Below are positions 11,514 through 23,100 of a stretch of 64,000 bases of DNA, piece by piece. The DNA lies in NCBI GenBank assembly GCA_911728435.2, contig OU452202.1, forward strand, positions 5,497,135 to 5,561,134. Direction: 5' to 3'. A model generated the notes under the pieces. The model was not told the origin of the DNA. It made no database searches and worked only from the letters and a program-made list of their open reading frames with translations. The first letter of the stretch is position 1, and every line of letters begins with the position of its first letter. The position numbers and the translations under genes were made by a program. This stretch comes from Apoderus coryli. Lineage: Eukaryota > Arthropoda > Insecta > Coleoptera > Attelabidae.

Positions 11514-12957
11514 AGGGTTATTCTTTCGTACTGGACTAAGTGAACAATCTGAAAATTGTCAGTTCATTCACGATTGTGCGTATTCTTTCGACATCGGTCA
11601 CTTCTACCAAACTGATTAAAATTCCTACCCCCCTTGCCGCTTACTGATCAACCTCTAGGTACCGGTTAGTTCGTTCAGTTAACAGTTAACCTCTAAAAGT
11701 ATTGAATATACCTTAGATTATCCTTGTCTAAGGAATATACAGAGATACCTAATTGGAATATGATTTCGAATCAAACCAATAAATTTTAAAACATGGATAA
11801 TAATATCATGGAGGAAATAATTTTCCAGTTTTCAGAGCAGATTTGGTTGTTTTCACAAGTTTTCGAGGTTAAGTGAAAGACATTCACAAAAATGATGATC
11901 TTTCGGTTTCGCCAAATATTCAGTTCAGTATAATCACATTCAGTTTAATCACATTCACTTGTTCAGATCAATCACTACGAAAGAATATCCCTATTAGGGT
12001 TATTATAGGGTTATTCTTTCGTACTGAACTAAGTGAACAATCTGAAAATTTTCAGTTCATTCACGATTGTGCGTATTCTTTCGACATCGGTCACTTCTAC
12101 CAAACTGATTAAAATTCCTACCCCCCTTGCCGCTTACTGATCAACCTCTAGGTACCGGTTAGTTCGTTCAGTTAACAGTTAACCTCTAAAAGTATTGAAT
12201 ATACCTTAGATTATCCTTGTCTAAGGAATATACAGAGATACCTAATTGGAATATGATTTCGAATCAAACCAATAAATTTTAAAACATGGATAATAATATC
12301 ATGGAGGAAATAATTTTCCAGTTTTCAGAGCAGATTTGGTTGTTTTCACAAGTTTTCGAGGTTAAGTGAAAGACATTCACAAAAATGATGATCTTTCGGT
12401 TTCGCCAAATATTCAGTTCAGTATAATCACATTCAGTTTAATCACATTCACTTGTTCAGATCAATCACTACGAAAGAATATCCCTATTAGGGTTATTATA
12501 GGGTTATTCTTTCGTACTGAACTAAGTGAACAATCTGAAAATTTTCAGTTCATTCACGATTGTGCGTATTCTTTCGACATCGGTCACTTCTACCAAACTG
12601 ATTAAAATTCCTACCCCCCTTGCCCCTTACTGATCAACCTCTAGGTACCGGTTAGTTCGTTCAGTTAACAGTTAACCTCTAAAAGTATTGAATATTGAGA
12701 GATAATAATTGGAATATGATTTCGAATCAAACCAATATATTGCAAAACTTTAAAACATGGATAATAATATCATGGAAGAAATAATTTTCCAGTTTTCAGA
12801 GCAGATTTGGTTGTTTTTACAAGATTTCGAGGTTAAGTGAAAGACAATCACAAAAAAGATGATCTTTCGGTTTCGCCAAATATTCAGTTCAGTACAATCA
12901 CATTCAGTTTAATCACATTCACTTGGTTCAAATCAATCACTACGAAAGAATAACCCT
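11514..12957. repeat. three-unit tandem MITE array, 493-bp period
   Basis: A unit of 493 bp is present almost identically at 11514-12006 and 12007-12499. A third copy, slightly diverged and internally deleted, runs from 12500 to 12957. The outer ends are inverted repeats: AGGGTTATTCTTTCGTA on the left and TACGAAAGAATAACCCT on the right. The internal junctions show the right tip (TACGAAAGAATA) next to the left tip with a short AT-rich linker. The array therefore looks like head-to-tail copies of one TIR element. The 79-codon ORF in units 1 and 2 spans the junction and is an artefact of the repeat. Confidence 0.8.
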
Positions 12958-13206
12958 TATGTCAGTTACATTGTCTTTTTAAAGACAATGTCAATGTCAG
13001 TTACTTCACTTGATATATAAATTTGTTTTTATTTATAGTATATTGAAAATTTTGAATATCCATTAATCTCATTTTCAAATACAAATGATTTTGTCCACCA
13101 GCTTAGCTTTACTGTAGTTAAGTGACTTTTAACAAATACAGAATTTAAAACTCTGTTGTCTAATTAGTCTTATGTTTTAAAGTTTAGTGCAAAAATAATC
13201 GTGATC

Positions 13207-13587
13207 ATGCAAATTTTAATAAAATGCTTGAAAGGTGGAAGCACCTCATTAGAAGTAAGCGAAGCTACTTCGATATTAGATATAAAGAGGAGAATAGAGA
13301 AAGATTTAAAAATACCAGTAGCACAACAAACCCTAGTCATTATGGGAAAACCATTACAAGATGACAAATTAGTAAGTGATTATCCGAAAATAGTAGAAGG
13401 TACGAAGTTATATGTTGCAATTAAAAAAGCGGAAAGTTTACCTATTATATTGGAGAAGTTTCTTCGTAAATACTACACTGAAAATCAGACAAGGCTGATA
13501 GTTGAACAGTTTATGAGAAATTTTGAGGATAAAATTAGCTCTTTAAATTTGGAAGATTTGGAACGAATTGCTACCGCTGATTTGTAA
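13207..13587 (+). CDS. Ubl4: UBL4/Get5-like ubiquitin-like protein
   Basis: Encodes 126 aa in one uninterrupted exon. Residues 1-74 form a ubiquitin-like beta-grasp domain (MQILIKCLKGGSTSLEV at the start, then QQTLVIMGKPLQDDKLVSDY). The C-terminal part (LEKFLRKYY ... EQFMRNFEDKISSLNLEDLER) matches the short helical Get5/UBL4 C-terminal region. Known role of the family: cytosolic adaptor with GET4 and BAG6 or SGTA, which hands tail-anchored membrane proteins to the GET3/TRC40 pathway. I start at ATG 13207 because the upstream in-frame GTG at 13201 is not a likely eukaryotic start. An AATAAA at 13638-13643 lies about 50 bases after the stop. Lack of introns and an A-rich run downstream leave open a retrocopy origin, but the frame is intact and family residues are kept. 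Parkin-like or other ubiquitin-fold proteins are excluded by the C-terminal tail. Confidence 0.85.
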   Translation: MQILIKCLKGGSTSLEVSEATSILDIKRRIEKDLKIPVAQQTLVIMGKPLQDDKLVSDYPKIVEGTKLYVAIKKAESLPIILEKFLRKYYTENQTRLIVEQFMRNFEDKISSLNLEDLERIATADL

Positions 13588-13637
13588 TACTTTTAAGATA
13601 CTTTATTATATAACATTTGTAAAGTAACACAAAAAAA

Positions 13638-13643
13638 AATAAA
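13638..13643 (+). promoter_or_regulatory. polyadenylation signal AATAAA of the UBL4 gene
   Basis: The hexamer sits about 50 bases downstream of the UBL4 stop codon, at the end of an A-rich run. This is the expected position for a compact insect 3' UTR. Confidence 0.5.
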
Positions 13644-13709
13644 TATTTATGTTATAAGTTGTGTTTTAAGATTAACTTTTGCTTCCACAGAGTAGTGCAG
13701 CTACGGAAT

Positions 13710-14131
13710 TTCTATTAATACTGGGCGAATACAACAATACAAACACTGACATTCTAGTAGTTCCGGATATACAGGTAGGTTGAACTTACGCTGCGTCGCC
13801 CAAGAGTCTATTATTGTGGCTCATACCTTTATATATTATATTTCACCCAACATCTCAATCTAATCCGGATATCTAAAAGATGAATGAATTGGAATTAATT
13901 GGTGTGCTTGAATGTAATGCTCAACAAAGGATAACGTCAACAGTCGTGGATATATTTCTGGCATCAGAACATTGGTGTCTTGACTATAAAATAGGTTTAT
14001 ATAAGGATAGACACCAACAAGTGCATCATTTAGATTATGTTATTTTAATGAAAAATGATAGAGACGCATATGATTGTATAAATAGTAAAGGGGCTCGCAC
14101 ACACACCACTTGCAGTCGCCACTATTGTTAA
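13710..14131 (+). other. unassigned exon-like ORFs downstream of UBL4
   Basis: Two stretches have coding character. One at about 13691-13774 is bracketed by an acceptor-like CTTCCACAG and a donor-like ACAG|GTAGGT, and reads SSAATEFLLILGEYNN then ILVVPDIQ. The second begins at an ATG (13880): MNELELIGVLECNAQQRITS, then VDIFLASEHWCLDYKIGLYK, and stays open to 14131. The amino-acid use looks like a real globular protein, with Trp, Cys and mixed charge. The open frame ends where repeat sequence begins at about 14090. I do not recognise the family; it could be the 5' end of a gene disrupted by retrotransposons or a small unknown gene. Confidence 0.35.
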
Positions 14132-14179
14132 TAATCGATATAAATTATTGCCATACACTTTCCGTGGGCCCTAACTTCC

Positions 14180-14476
14180 ACTCATCAGCATTCACTCATT
14201 AAATAGGATGAATTGCTCCAAATCAGGGATTTCTGTTGTGAACCCTGAGAGGGCTAAACAGACCGATCCTCGACCCGCAAATTTTGTCACAAAATTGATA
14301 CACCCAATAAACTTTACGGGCTGTTGTAGGGGCGCTGCCCCATTGATGCGTTCTCTCTCCTTTCGCATCCTCATTGCGACCGACGCGACGCTGCTCCTCA
14401 AAAACTTGATGGTCGTAAATAGTACGCCTCCATCTCGGCCGGTCGTTCGCGAACGGCGCCAGTTGTTCTTCACATC
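14180..14476 (-). pseudogene. non-LTR C-terminal zinc-finger tail, degenerate copy
   Basis: On the minus strand, across frame changes, the segment aligns with 15375-15550. It carries the same LQQPV ... QFCDK-CGSRIG ... LRVH pattern seen in the better copy. That pattern is the C2H2 finger which ends many animal non-LTR retrotransposon polyproteins. It ends abruptly at the ATT-rich 3' tail of the neighbouring element at 14477. Confidence 0.55.
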
Positions 14477-15190
14477 TAATAATAATAATAAAGGCCTTTA
14501 TTGGTGATATACAAACAATATAAAGAAAATCAACTTAATATACCCTAAACTAGATACAGCAAAATTAATCATTTAATACTTATATTCCTAAACCCCACTG
14601 TGTATATCCCCAAAGGGCGAGATTCAGTGCAGACTACCAAGTAGTCGCCTGTTTAGGTAACCCAAATTTACCTGAACCTAAGGACAAGAACAGACGAAAT
14701 AACACACATAACATACAACTAAGAATATGCTAATATAATAATCAAGTGACATGCTCCTTAAATTATTGTGTATTGAGTAAATGTCGATGAACTCTTTTTA
14801 AATTCCTGCCAACTCGTCGAATTTCTGATTTCAATCGGTAACCCATTGATAATGCGTGTAACGTTATATGAGAAGGACCGTTTAAATAGTTCCTTGGAAT
14901 GAGTTGGTGGAGTCAGCGTATCCTTAAATCTAATATTCACATTGTGCACATCAGTCCGGAATTTTATTCTAGAATAGAGGTATTGCGGTGTTTTATTGAA
15001 GATTATATTAAAGCACAAACATGCACTGCAAAGATGACGATTTTTCATATTCAACCATCCGACCTCTCCAAGTTTTCCATTCAAATGTCCATACTTCCTA
15101 ATTCCAAATATCAAGCGTAAACTGCTATTCTGCACTTTTTGTATTCTACCGCAGTCACTGCTAGTAAGGCAGGCATTCTAAACAGAATCA
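14477..15190 (-). mobile_element. 5'-truncated non-LTR retrotransposon (RT C-terminal tail plus 3' UTR)
   Basis: A minus-strand ORF (15135 to 14758) encodes the post-RT tail common in CR1/Jockey-like pol proteins: MQNSSLRLIFGIRKYGHL, GWLNMKNRHL, PQYLYSRIKFR, FKRSFSYNVTRIINGLP. It is followed by about 280 bp of 3' UTR that ends in (TTA)n/(ATT)n at 14478-14492, the usual simple-repeat tail. The 5' end is truncated at about 15190. It lies between two copies of another retroelement, so it probably inserted there. Confidence 0.75.
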
Positions 15191-15551
15191 CAAAAATTAA
15201 AATGCGGTAAAACAAGAGAATCACACAATTTGTCCGTCTGGATAACAAATGGCGATTGTGGTAGAATGATCTTAAATTCATATATGCCTTTAAATCTAAG
15301 CCACACTTCTTCATGCTGCTCTTAAGAATATTCTTGTACCTCTTTTGCTGTCCCTCGTGAGCCGACCTTAAGCCGTGAATAAAAGATTCTCGTGTGTGAA
15401 CCCTAAGATGGCTAAACCGACCGATTCTAGAGCCACAAGTTTTGTCACAAAACTGACACACCCAATCAACACCATTTACCGGCTGTTGGAGGTGCACGCT
15501 GACCCATCGATGTGTTCTCTCTCCTTTCGAAATTGTCCTTTCGCATCCTCA
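15191..15551 (-). pseudogene. non-LTR C-terminal region with C2H2 finger
   Basis: The minus strand reads LQQPVNGVDWVCQFCDKTCG then SRIGRFSHLRVHTRE. This is a C-x2-C ... H-x3-H finger of the type that ends animal non-LTR polyproteins. It is followed by a degenerate RYKNILKSSMKKCGLDLKAY block that also appears in the tandem units to the right. Stops follow. This is a dead fragment, not a host zinc-finger gene. Confidence 0.6.
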
Positions 15552-16376
15552 GGTCGTCGACGCTTCTCTTCAAAAACTTGACCCACGTAAGTGGTACGCC
15601 CTCATTTTGTTAGCGATCTGCTTTCAGTTCTTCAGATCTAAGCCACACTTTTTCATGTTGGTCTTAAGAACATCCTTGCAGCCGACCTTAAGCTGTGAAT
15701 GGAGGATTTTCCTAAGAAGGCGTTCTGTTGGGATGCGGATTACGTGGCCAGTCCATTGCAGCTGTTGCCTGACGATCATCGCCTCAATGCTAGTTGTTTC
15801 AGCTTCCTCCGCTGTTTGTTCGTCGAAGGTCGTCGACGCTTCTCTTCAAAAACTTGACCCACGTAAGTGGTACGCCCCCATTTTGTTAGCGATCTGCTCT
15901 AAGTTCTTCAGATCTAAGCCACACTTCTTCATCTTGGTCTTAGGAACATCCTTGCAGCCGACCTTAAGCTGTGAATAGAGGATTCTCCTAGGAAGGCGTT
16001 CTGTTGGCATGCGGATTACGTGGTCAGGCCATTGCAGCTGTTGCCTGACGATCATCGCCTCAATGCTAGTTGTTTCAGCTTCCTCCGCTGTTTGTTCGTC
16101 GAAGGTCGTCGACGCTTCTCTTCAAAAACTTGACCCACGTAAGTGGTACGCCCCCATTTTGTTAGCGACTGCTCTAAGTTCTTCAGATCTAAGCCACACT
16201 TCTATATGTTGGTCTTAAGAACATCCTTGCAGCCGACCTTAAGCTGTGAATAGAGGATTCTCCTAGGAAGGCGTTCTGTTGGCATGCGGATTACGTGGCC
16301 AGTCCATTACAGCTGTTGCCTGCCGATCATCGCCTCAATGCTAGTTGTTTCAGCTTCCTCCGCTGTTTGTTCGTCG
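15552..16376 (-). repeat. 276-bp tandem triplication inside a non-LTR remnant
   Basis: Three head-to-tail copies start at 15552, 15829 and 16105, each marked by GTCGTCGACGCTTCTCTTC. Read on the minus strand, each unit contains RQQLQWPGHVIRMPTERLPR then CGLDLKNLEQIANKMGAYHL. This is the C-terminal linker of the same non-LTR family whose finger tail lies at 15191-15551. The copies differ by only a few substitutions and small indels. The sequence just outside the third copy (16376-16420) continues the same protein upstream. Confidence 0.8.
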
Positions 16377-17182
16377 ATCCTGCCATTTACTTCCAAGAAT
16401 CGTTGATGGTACTTCTCTAAAGGTAAATGCTTCCGATAAGTGGGCCAAGACTTACAGCTATACGTATGAAACCAGACATCGTAGCAAGCCGAAATTTTAT
16501 GTTTAACACCTTTTGTAAGGTGTTAAAAACGTCCTCCTGCGCAGAAGTAATTTTGAACTTTAGAATAAAAAAAAATTTCAGCCTTCCATCGTTCGAGAAA
16601 TTCATAATCTTAGAAAAAACTCTCCGATAATGTTCAAAGGTATTAATTGTTTGTAGGTTTGGTGGTTTTATGTGTGATAATAAACTTAGACAATAATGAC
16701 ATAACATATTTTAAAATTTATTATAGTTTCTTCTCAATTAGGTACTTTTTAGCAAATTCATTTAATACTAAAACAATAAAATTCAGTTCAGAAATAATAA
16801 ATTACATATAAAAATAAATATAATATTATATTCTCTTAAACTAAACGAGATACTTATATACAGGGTCTCATAGGACTTCGTGAAAAAAATATTTTATATA
16901 GATACCATGCGCGGCAACTGTCCCCCTTCCTAGAAAACCACATATACTTTAAATATTGTTCATGTTAGTAATATACTTAGTTCTCAATGTTTATTTTAAT
17001 GGGTTACACAACTTAAAACATTTTAAGAAATAGAGCAGAAATTTTGACTTTTTTTTAGCACGAAATCCTAAAAGGCACTCCTGCAAACCATTAATTATTA
17101 ACCTTCAACGAAAATGATTAGACACTAAATTAAATCACAATATTTTTCACTTGTAAAGTTAAGTCATATAACGATACTTGTT
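16377..17182. other. 3' flank of WDR45B; no other gene seen
   Basis: The first 50 bases continue the non-LTR remnant. The minus-strand ORF 16417-16707 has no recognised domain. Closer to 17182 lies the likely 3' UTR of the WDR45B gene, with a minus-strand AATAAA at 16990-16995, about 190 nt after the stop. Confidence 0.45.
16990..16995 (-). promoter_or_regulatory. candidate polyadenylation signal of WDR45B
   Basis: AATAAA on the minus strand about 190 nt downstream of the WDR45B stop codon at 17183. It is the first canonical hexamer I noticed after the stop. Confidence 0.45.
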
Positions 17183-20100
17183 TCATTTCCTCTCCGCCAT
17201 GTCCAGAAACTGGGCAGAATGTTCGATCACGCATTGGCCGTTAGCATTATATATGAATTTGTAGTAGGATCCATCGGCGCAAATCACTGTAATATTCGAA
17301 ACTTCAGTACAAATTAACAAATAACAAGTTGCCAATATGTTTTAAAACATGTCGGAAAATCTTTCACCTTATTCAGGAAAGTACAATATTCTACGAATAA
17401 TCCATAATTATGCATATTATTAAAAAAAATATATATAATAATATGTGCGTAAGAATTTTATTTCACAGAAAAATTATCGGGCGTTCCACAGAATTGTTTG
17501 CCGATGACCTAAAAATATTTAAGCCTATAAGAAACACTGGGGATGCTTTACTTGTGCAGGGGAACTTAGACAAGTTGGCGGTGTGGTGTATATTGAATCG
17601 ATTAACACTAAATGTCAGGAAATGTCACATAATTACTTTCACATTGATTATATCATTGATAGATCAGAATTCTCGCGGGTAAATGAGGTGACTACGTTGA
17701 CTAAATTTTTTTCCTCTCAGCAGTTAACATTAGAGAGACATTAGAGTACCGAAGAATCATGGCTCTAAAATTACAGGGTGTTTAAAAGCTTAGTCACGAT
17801 AAATTATCAACCCATATTTTTTGTAACCCTCGTATAATTAATACCAGTTTTTTTCTGTGAATAGTTCATTTTATTTAGAAACTATTTACTCTCCTACATT
17901 TTTTTTAAACAGTTTCGAGACAAAAAAATATTTTCTAAATCCCTAGAAGCCTGAATCAGTGCTTAATACATATAAATACGTAGTTAAAATTCATAATGAC
18001 TTGGAGATAAACCGTAACAAGAAAAAGACTAAATTCTAAACGCAAGTCAGGTTAAATGACATTATAATAATATCATCTTTTTGTATTTGTCAAAGTAATC
18101 ATAACCACCTTTTAATGAATACTTTGTGCTGTTACAATAACTATTAAATTATTGATTCAGGCATGTAGGGATTTAGTAAATATTTTTTTATCTCTAAACT
18201 GTTTGACAAACTAAAATTTTGTAAGAGAGTAAATAGTTTCTGAATAAAATGTACTATTCACAGAAAAAAACTGGTATTAATTATACGAGGATTACAACAA
18301 ATATGGGTAGATATTTATTGTGACTAAGCTTTTAAACACCCTGTAATTCTAGATATTGGAGTTTCTTCAATAAAAAACTGCAGTTTATTGATGCAAACGT
18401 GTACCTAAAAAATGAATAAAATCTATCAAATATTTTTCACTTTATTTGAAAAAACGTAAAAAAAACATTCACTTTTAAAGCCCTCTAGCGCACAAACCAA
18501 GCAATTTTGTATATAGATAAGTTGACCTAAGTCATTTGTGTTATTCCGTTGTACACGTCATTTCCGGGCACCTTGTATATTTGTTTTATAGTTGTAATCG
18601 CTTTTAATTTGTATTTTAATTTAACGTAACTTTTTTTTACTTATTACTAAAGTAGCTTTCCCGTTGAAGTAAATAAATAAAATAAATAATTGAATTACTA
18701 GACGAGGCCAAAATAGTCTTCAAAATATTTTTCTACAAAATGTTGATGAAATGTTATATTAGAATTTCTGTTAATAGAATAAATTATTTAAAAATTAAAG
18801 TGATATAACCTTACCAATTATAGAGTTTTTGTCTGTACCAAATGCACATATACATGGTGGCCCGTTTGGTACTGTAAATTTACAAAATGACCACTCTGAC
18901 ATAAAATACTTCGGTATAAATGGTGCCATTGCTAATGCAGATTGCTTGTTTAATTTTGCGTCCTCTAAAGAAAATATGTGAATGGTTCCATGATCAGAAG
19001 AGACACATAATGCAGTTGTATCCGCATTAAAATTAATGCAATATATACTAGCCTAAAAATTCATATTATAAAGCATACATTTATAAAAACGTTTGTGTTT
19101 TAGATAGTACATTGTAATGGCGCTTTACTTTCCTGAGTGTCGGTTTCGGTGCTGTTCGGTCTTCTCGGGCGCCAGTCCTTTATTTTAAAGTGTAAAGGAC
19201 AACACTGTATTGCTCCGGGCAGTTAGCCGAAGAAATGATTATACCAGGGGTCAAGTTTTGAGAGTCAGATAAATAACAGAGGCGGTATAAATTAAACTTT
19301 CATTTATTTACACTACGCCACTGGCAGTAGAGGTCGGGTGTCCGCCTACGCAGGGCTCCCCACCAATACCGAAGTTTGACGTTTGTCAGCAGGAGTGAGA
19401 TGTCCGCCTACGCAGGGCTTCCCACTGCTACCACACTGGTCCGGTACAGGGTGAAACAACCAGTGCACCACTTCCAGCATAGGCTGGGTGTCCGCCTACG
19501 CAGGGCTCCCAACCGATACCGGAGTTCGGCGTTTATTAAGCAGGGGTGAGATGTCCGCCTACGCAGGGCTTCCCACCGCTACCCACACTGGTATCACACT
19601 GGTTCGGTACACCAGTACACCACTGACAGCATAAGCTGGGTGTCCGCCTACGCAGGGCTCCCAACCGATACCGGAGTTCGGCGCTTATAAACAGGGGTGA
19701 GATGTCCGCCTACGCAGGGCTTCCCACCGCTACCTACACTGGTACGACACTGCACTGACGGTGAACTTACTCTACTACTGCTGTAGGTAGATGTTCTCTG
19801 TTCGGCGCTCAAGTGCAGAGTGCAGAGTGCCGTTTGCATTGAACGGCTGGCTCTTTTATACCCCACCGCGGGAATGGGGCCTGCTATGAATGCTAGCAGG
19901 ACGGAGCAAATACCCACTATGTCGTTAAGTCGGCCGGGACAGATAATAGAATATATACAATTTAGTAACTTCGTTACAACATATTCGTTTTAATTATACC
20001 TTGGCAAGAAAGTATAGATAGTGCATTGACCTTCGGCGACGTGTGACACAGTGGTGTAGACGTTTTAAAATTTAATTTAGAAATCTGCGAACGTTGATAC

Positions 20101-23100
20101 TAAAGTCAGGTGGCGCTCTGTCGTGCATAAACCACATATCGGAGCACGAAGTTGTAAGGATAGATCCTCCAATAAATTGGATAAACTGTTTTGCAAGAAG
20201 AGTAGATAGTTATCCCTATTTAAACGATTTGGCATTACAACTGGTTCAATAATGAAATTGTCAATCATACCTGCCCAAACAGGATTTTTAAATTCATGCT
20301 GGATATGATTCTCCCCGAAGGAATCATGATTTTCATCGCTATACACATGTTCGTTATGTAAATTTCTAATTTCCGATCTCATGAACGCAGCTTCGTCCGT
20401 AAATAAAGTTTTCTTATGAAAGTTTGCATTTGGTATTCTCATTGTCTCGATGAAACGGCAAAACGTCAGCATACTTTCAGAGTCCATTGGCAAAAGATTT
20501 TGCAATCTCTCACCTCCCAGCGAGTAGTAATAGATCCAAAATAAGTGAAAATCGATAAAGACGTTTAGGAATTATTCCCCTTGTAGAGGCAAAACGAAGC
20601 AACATTGGATATAGGTATATTTGCCTCGATCGGCTTATTTTTAGTTGAGGAATTTGTGGTTAAGCGTTGTACAGTAATTTCATGGACATCCTGTATATCC
20701 TTTAAGACGCGAGGAAAAAGACAGGGATAGCGTTGCACGTTTGAGTAAAATATATTGGCATGTATAGTGGATTTATAAAGGTTTATGAACACACGATCGC
20801 AATTAATAATGGAGATAGCGAATATACACATACGTATTCGTAAAACACCAAGAGACTTTTGGAAATTGTTTTGTTAGTTACTACTTTTAAAATTAAATGT
20901 GTTTGTGGTCATTATCCTATCCTTCCTTGCCGAGGTTTAGTTGTTCATAATATGATGCAAATCAAAAGCACATTTATTGAAAATATAGAAGAATAAATTT
21001 GGTAGTCTATTGGCATGATTGTAATTACCTGGTTAGCTCCTCGTCTCAATTCAGCAATTTTATTTCCATTGCTCGTGTCAAATACCCTTATTAAGGTACC
21101 CTTTTCACTTGCTGTTGCCAGTCTTGTTCCTTGTAAGTTTAATGCTATACATGCAATATTTGTTTCATGAGCGCATATTTCCAATGCTGGTTTCTCCGTA
21201 TTACCTAAATCTATGACCTAAAATAAAAATAGTGTCAAATTACAACTTGACACTTTGTAAATCTCATAATAATATTCAGAACTTTGCCAATCTTTCACGA
21301 AAGATACAGTAATAAATCATATTCCACATGTCTTCCTTAACAAAGCTGACTTTATCGACAGTTCAACTGTCATTCAAGCATAACAGCAACAAATCATTGT
21401 AAACTAAGGGCTTTATTTTTGTCATACGTGATTTTTTGGCGATTTTTCATACTTATCCAATTGGGCCAACGTATGTAACCCGAGCAAAACAATAAATGTA
21501 TCTTTCACTTAAAAAATTAAGTTGAACGGCCTTGCTCCACTTTCCTCCTTTGACGGGTAAACTATAGCTTATGAGTCGAAAGTGAAGTATCTGGAGTTAT
21601 TTAGTAGATAAAACGCCTACTGGAGAATGCGGAGCATGCCGCAGTACTTCGTAGTCCAATTCAATCCATTTTTTCATGGCGATTCGGAACGGATGGTCTA
21701 TTTGTTTGTCTATCAGGCGTACGCCCAATAACAAGACATAAAAATCAGTTGTGTCGCCCCAAAACTTCCGACAAGATATAATATAATCAAAAATATATGA
21801 CCTGCGTAACGAAACAGAAAAGTTGCCGGAGCTGGGACTCGAACCCAGGACCTTCCGCAAGCAAAGCGCACGCTCTATCAATAACCCCAACAATCCTTAT
21901 TAAATTACTTCCAACTACCTAACTGGGGAAATTTTAAACGCTATTTTCTCGAGAATTATGGAGGCAAATATCGGAAGTAACCTGTCGCTGTAAAGCAGAT
22001 AAAAAGTGCTTTCAAATGATGATGAGCGTTTAGGAGCCATCGTGGAAGAATACATACAGACACACAGACTTCTATCTGGAAATTGTCTTAATCGTCTCGA
22101 GTGACTTGAAAATGGTTATATCCGTCTTAATCTCATTTTTTAGCGCGTTCACAATAAAAGTTAGCATTAAATGTAGGTATATATTATCTATATGCTATAT
22201 ACATATGAGGTTAACAATAAAGCATAATATAATAAGATATCTACAAATTAAGTGATCTTAACAGAATCGAAACCAGCACCAAATAATTCACATGCCTATT
22301 TAAGAAGCAGAATGACACAGTGTGCAAGCCCTTGTCAGCAGCACTTTAACTTTATAATTGTGATGAACCCGGTGAGGTCCAAAACAGATATAGATTACGG
22401 GAATGGTATTGAGGCGCGTTAAAATTCAATTGGGAAAGGAGCCGAGGGGAATTTATAAGCTTAAACAGAAATAGTTGATAATTATAGGTCCTACGGAGTT
22501 CGAGAGAATCAACATTAAATATTCCAAGTAGATATCCGTGGTCGACACCTGTAATCGGGAATCGAAACAAAGATGTATCACAAATTTCCACTGTCTGCCC
22601 CCAAGTTTAGAAATAGGAACTTGATATATAGACCATGCAACTGAAGCATACTCGAGTTTACTCCTGATCAGTGCAAAATAAAGTGACATTAAATACTCCA
22701 CGCTTCGGAAACCCCGCAGTTACCCTTAAAAGAAATCTCAAACTACGAAGAGCAGAACGAAATATGTCAATGATGTGATCAATCAATGACAGGTCACAAT
22801 CCACCGAGACTCCAAGATCCCTCGTCTGTGTACATCTAGCTAAGGATGTATCATCATTAATCCGATAATCCCAATCATGCGAACTCCGGCATCTGGACAC
22901 TGTTAGGCATTTACATTTATTGACGTTTTGTGGTAAATTATTTTCTGCACACCACTGTGACAAAGCATGCAGATCACTATAATACTGCCAAGTGATAGTT
23001 ATTCCATTCGTCATATAGTCAATCCGGTTAGACCGGGCAAATTCCAAAAAAAAAAACAGTCATCACTTTCCCCGCCGGGAAATGTACATTGCTACGACTG

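Larger units (their letters stand above)
19113..19978 (-). mobile_element. solo LTR in WDR45B intron 4
   Basis: An 866-bp unit begins TGTAATGGCG and ends TCGTTACA, giving TG...CA termini with a TGTAA/TTACA terminal inverted repeat. It is flanked by the exact 4-bp duplication ACAT (19109-19112 and 19979-19982). Read on the minus strand it contains a TATAAAAGAG core promoter at 19851-19860, then a GC-rich transcribed part with three tandem repeats, then TTAAAATAAAGGA (AATAAA-like) near 19180. No internal retroelement sequence is present, so it is a solo LTR left by recombination. The orientation is inferred from the promoter and the AATAAA. Confidence 0.8.

Noticed and set aside
11873..12605. 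Two identical 79-codon ORFs (11873-12112 and 12366-12605)
   Set aside because: They span the junction of the 493-bp tandem MITE units and have no domain; identity comes from the repeat and not from gene duplication.
15111..15497. Host C2H2 zinc-finger gene
   Set aside because: The single finger with SRIGRFSHLRVH is the usual tail of non-LTR polyproteins and lies among other pieces of the same element.
19165..19205. GGCGCCCGAG sequence near 19165 as a retroviral-type primer-binding site
   Set aside because: The LTR boundary defined by the ACAT duplication places it inside the LTR, so it cannot be the primer-binding site.
19339..19722. Regularly spaced 20-mers resembling a CRISPR array
   Set aside because: The spacing alternates, the spacers are themselves repeated, the genome is animal, and the block lies inside a solo LTR.
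21826..21880. Possible tRNA gene on the minus strand
   Set aside because: A and B boxes are present but no proper cloverleaf can be drawn, and the sequence continues into a dispersed repeat found elsewhere in the window.
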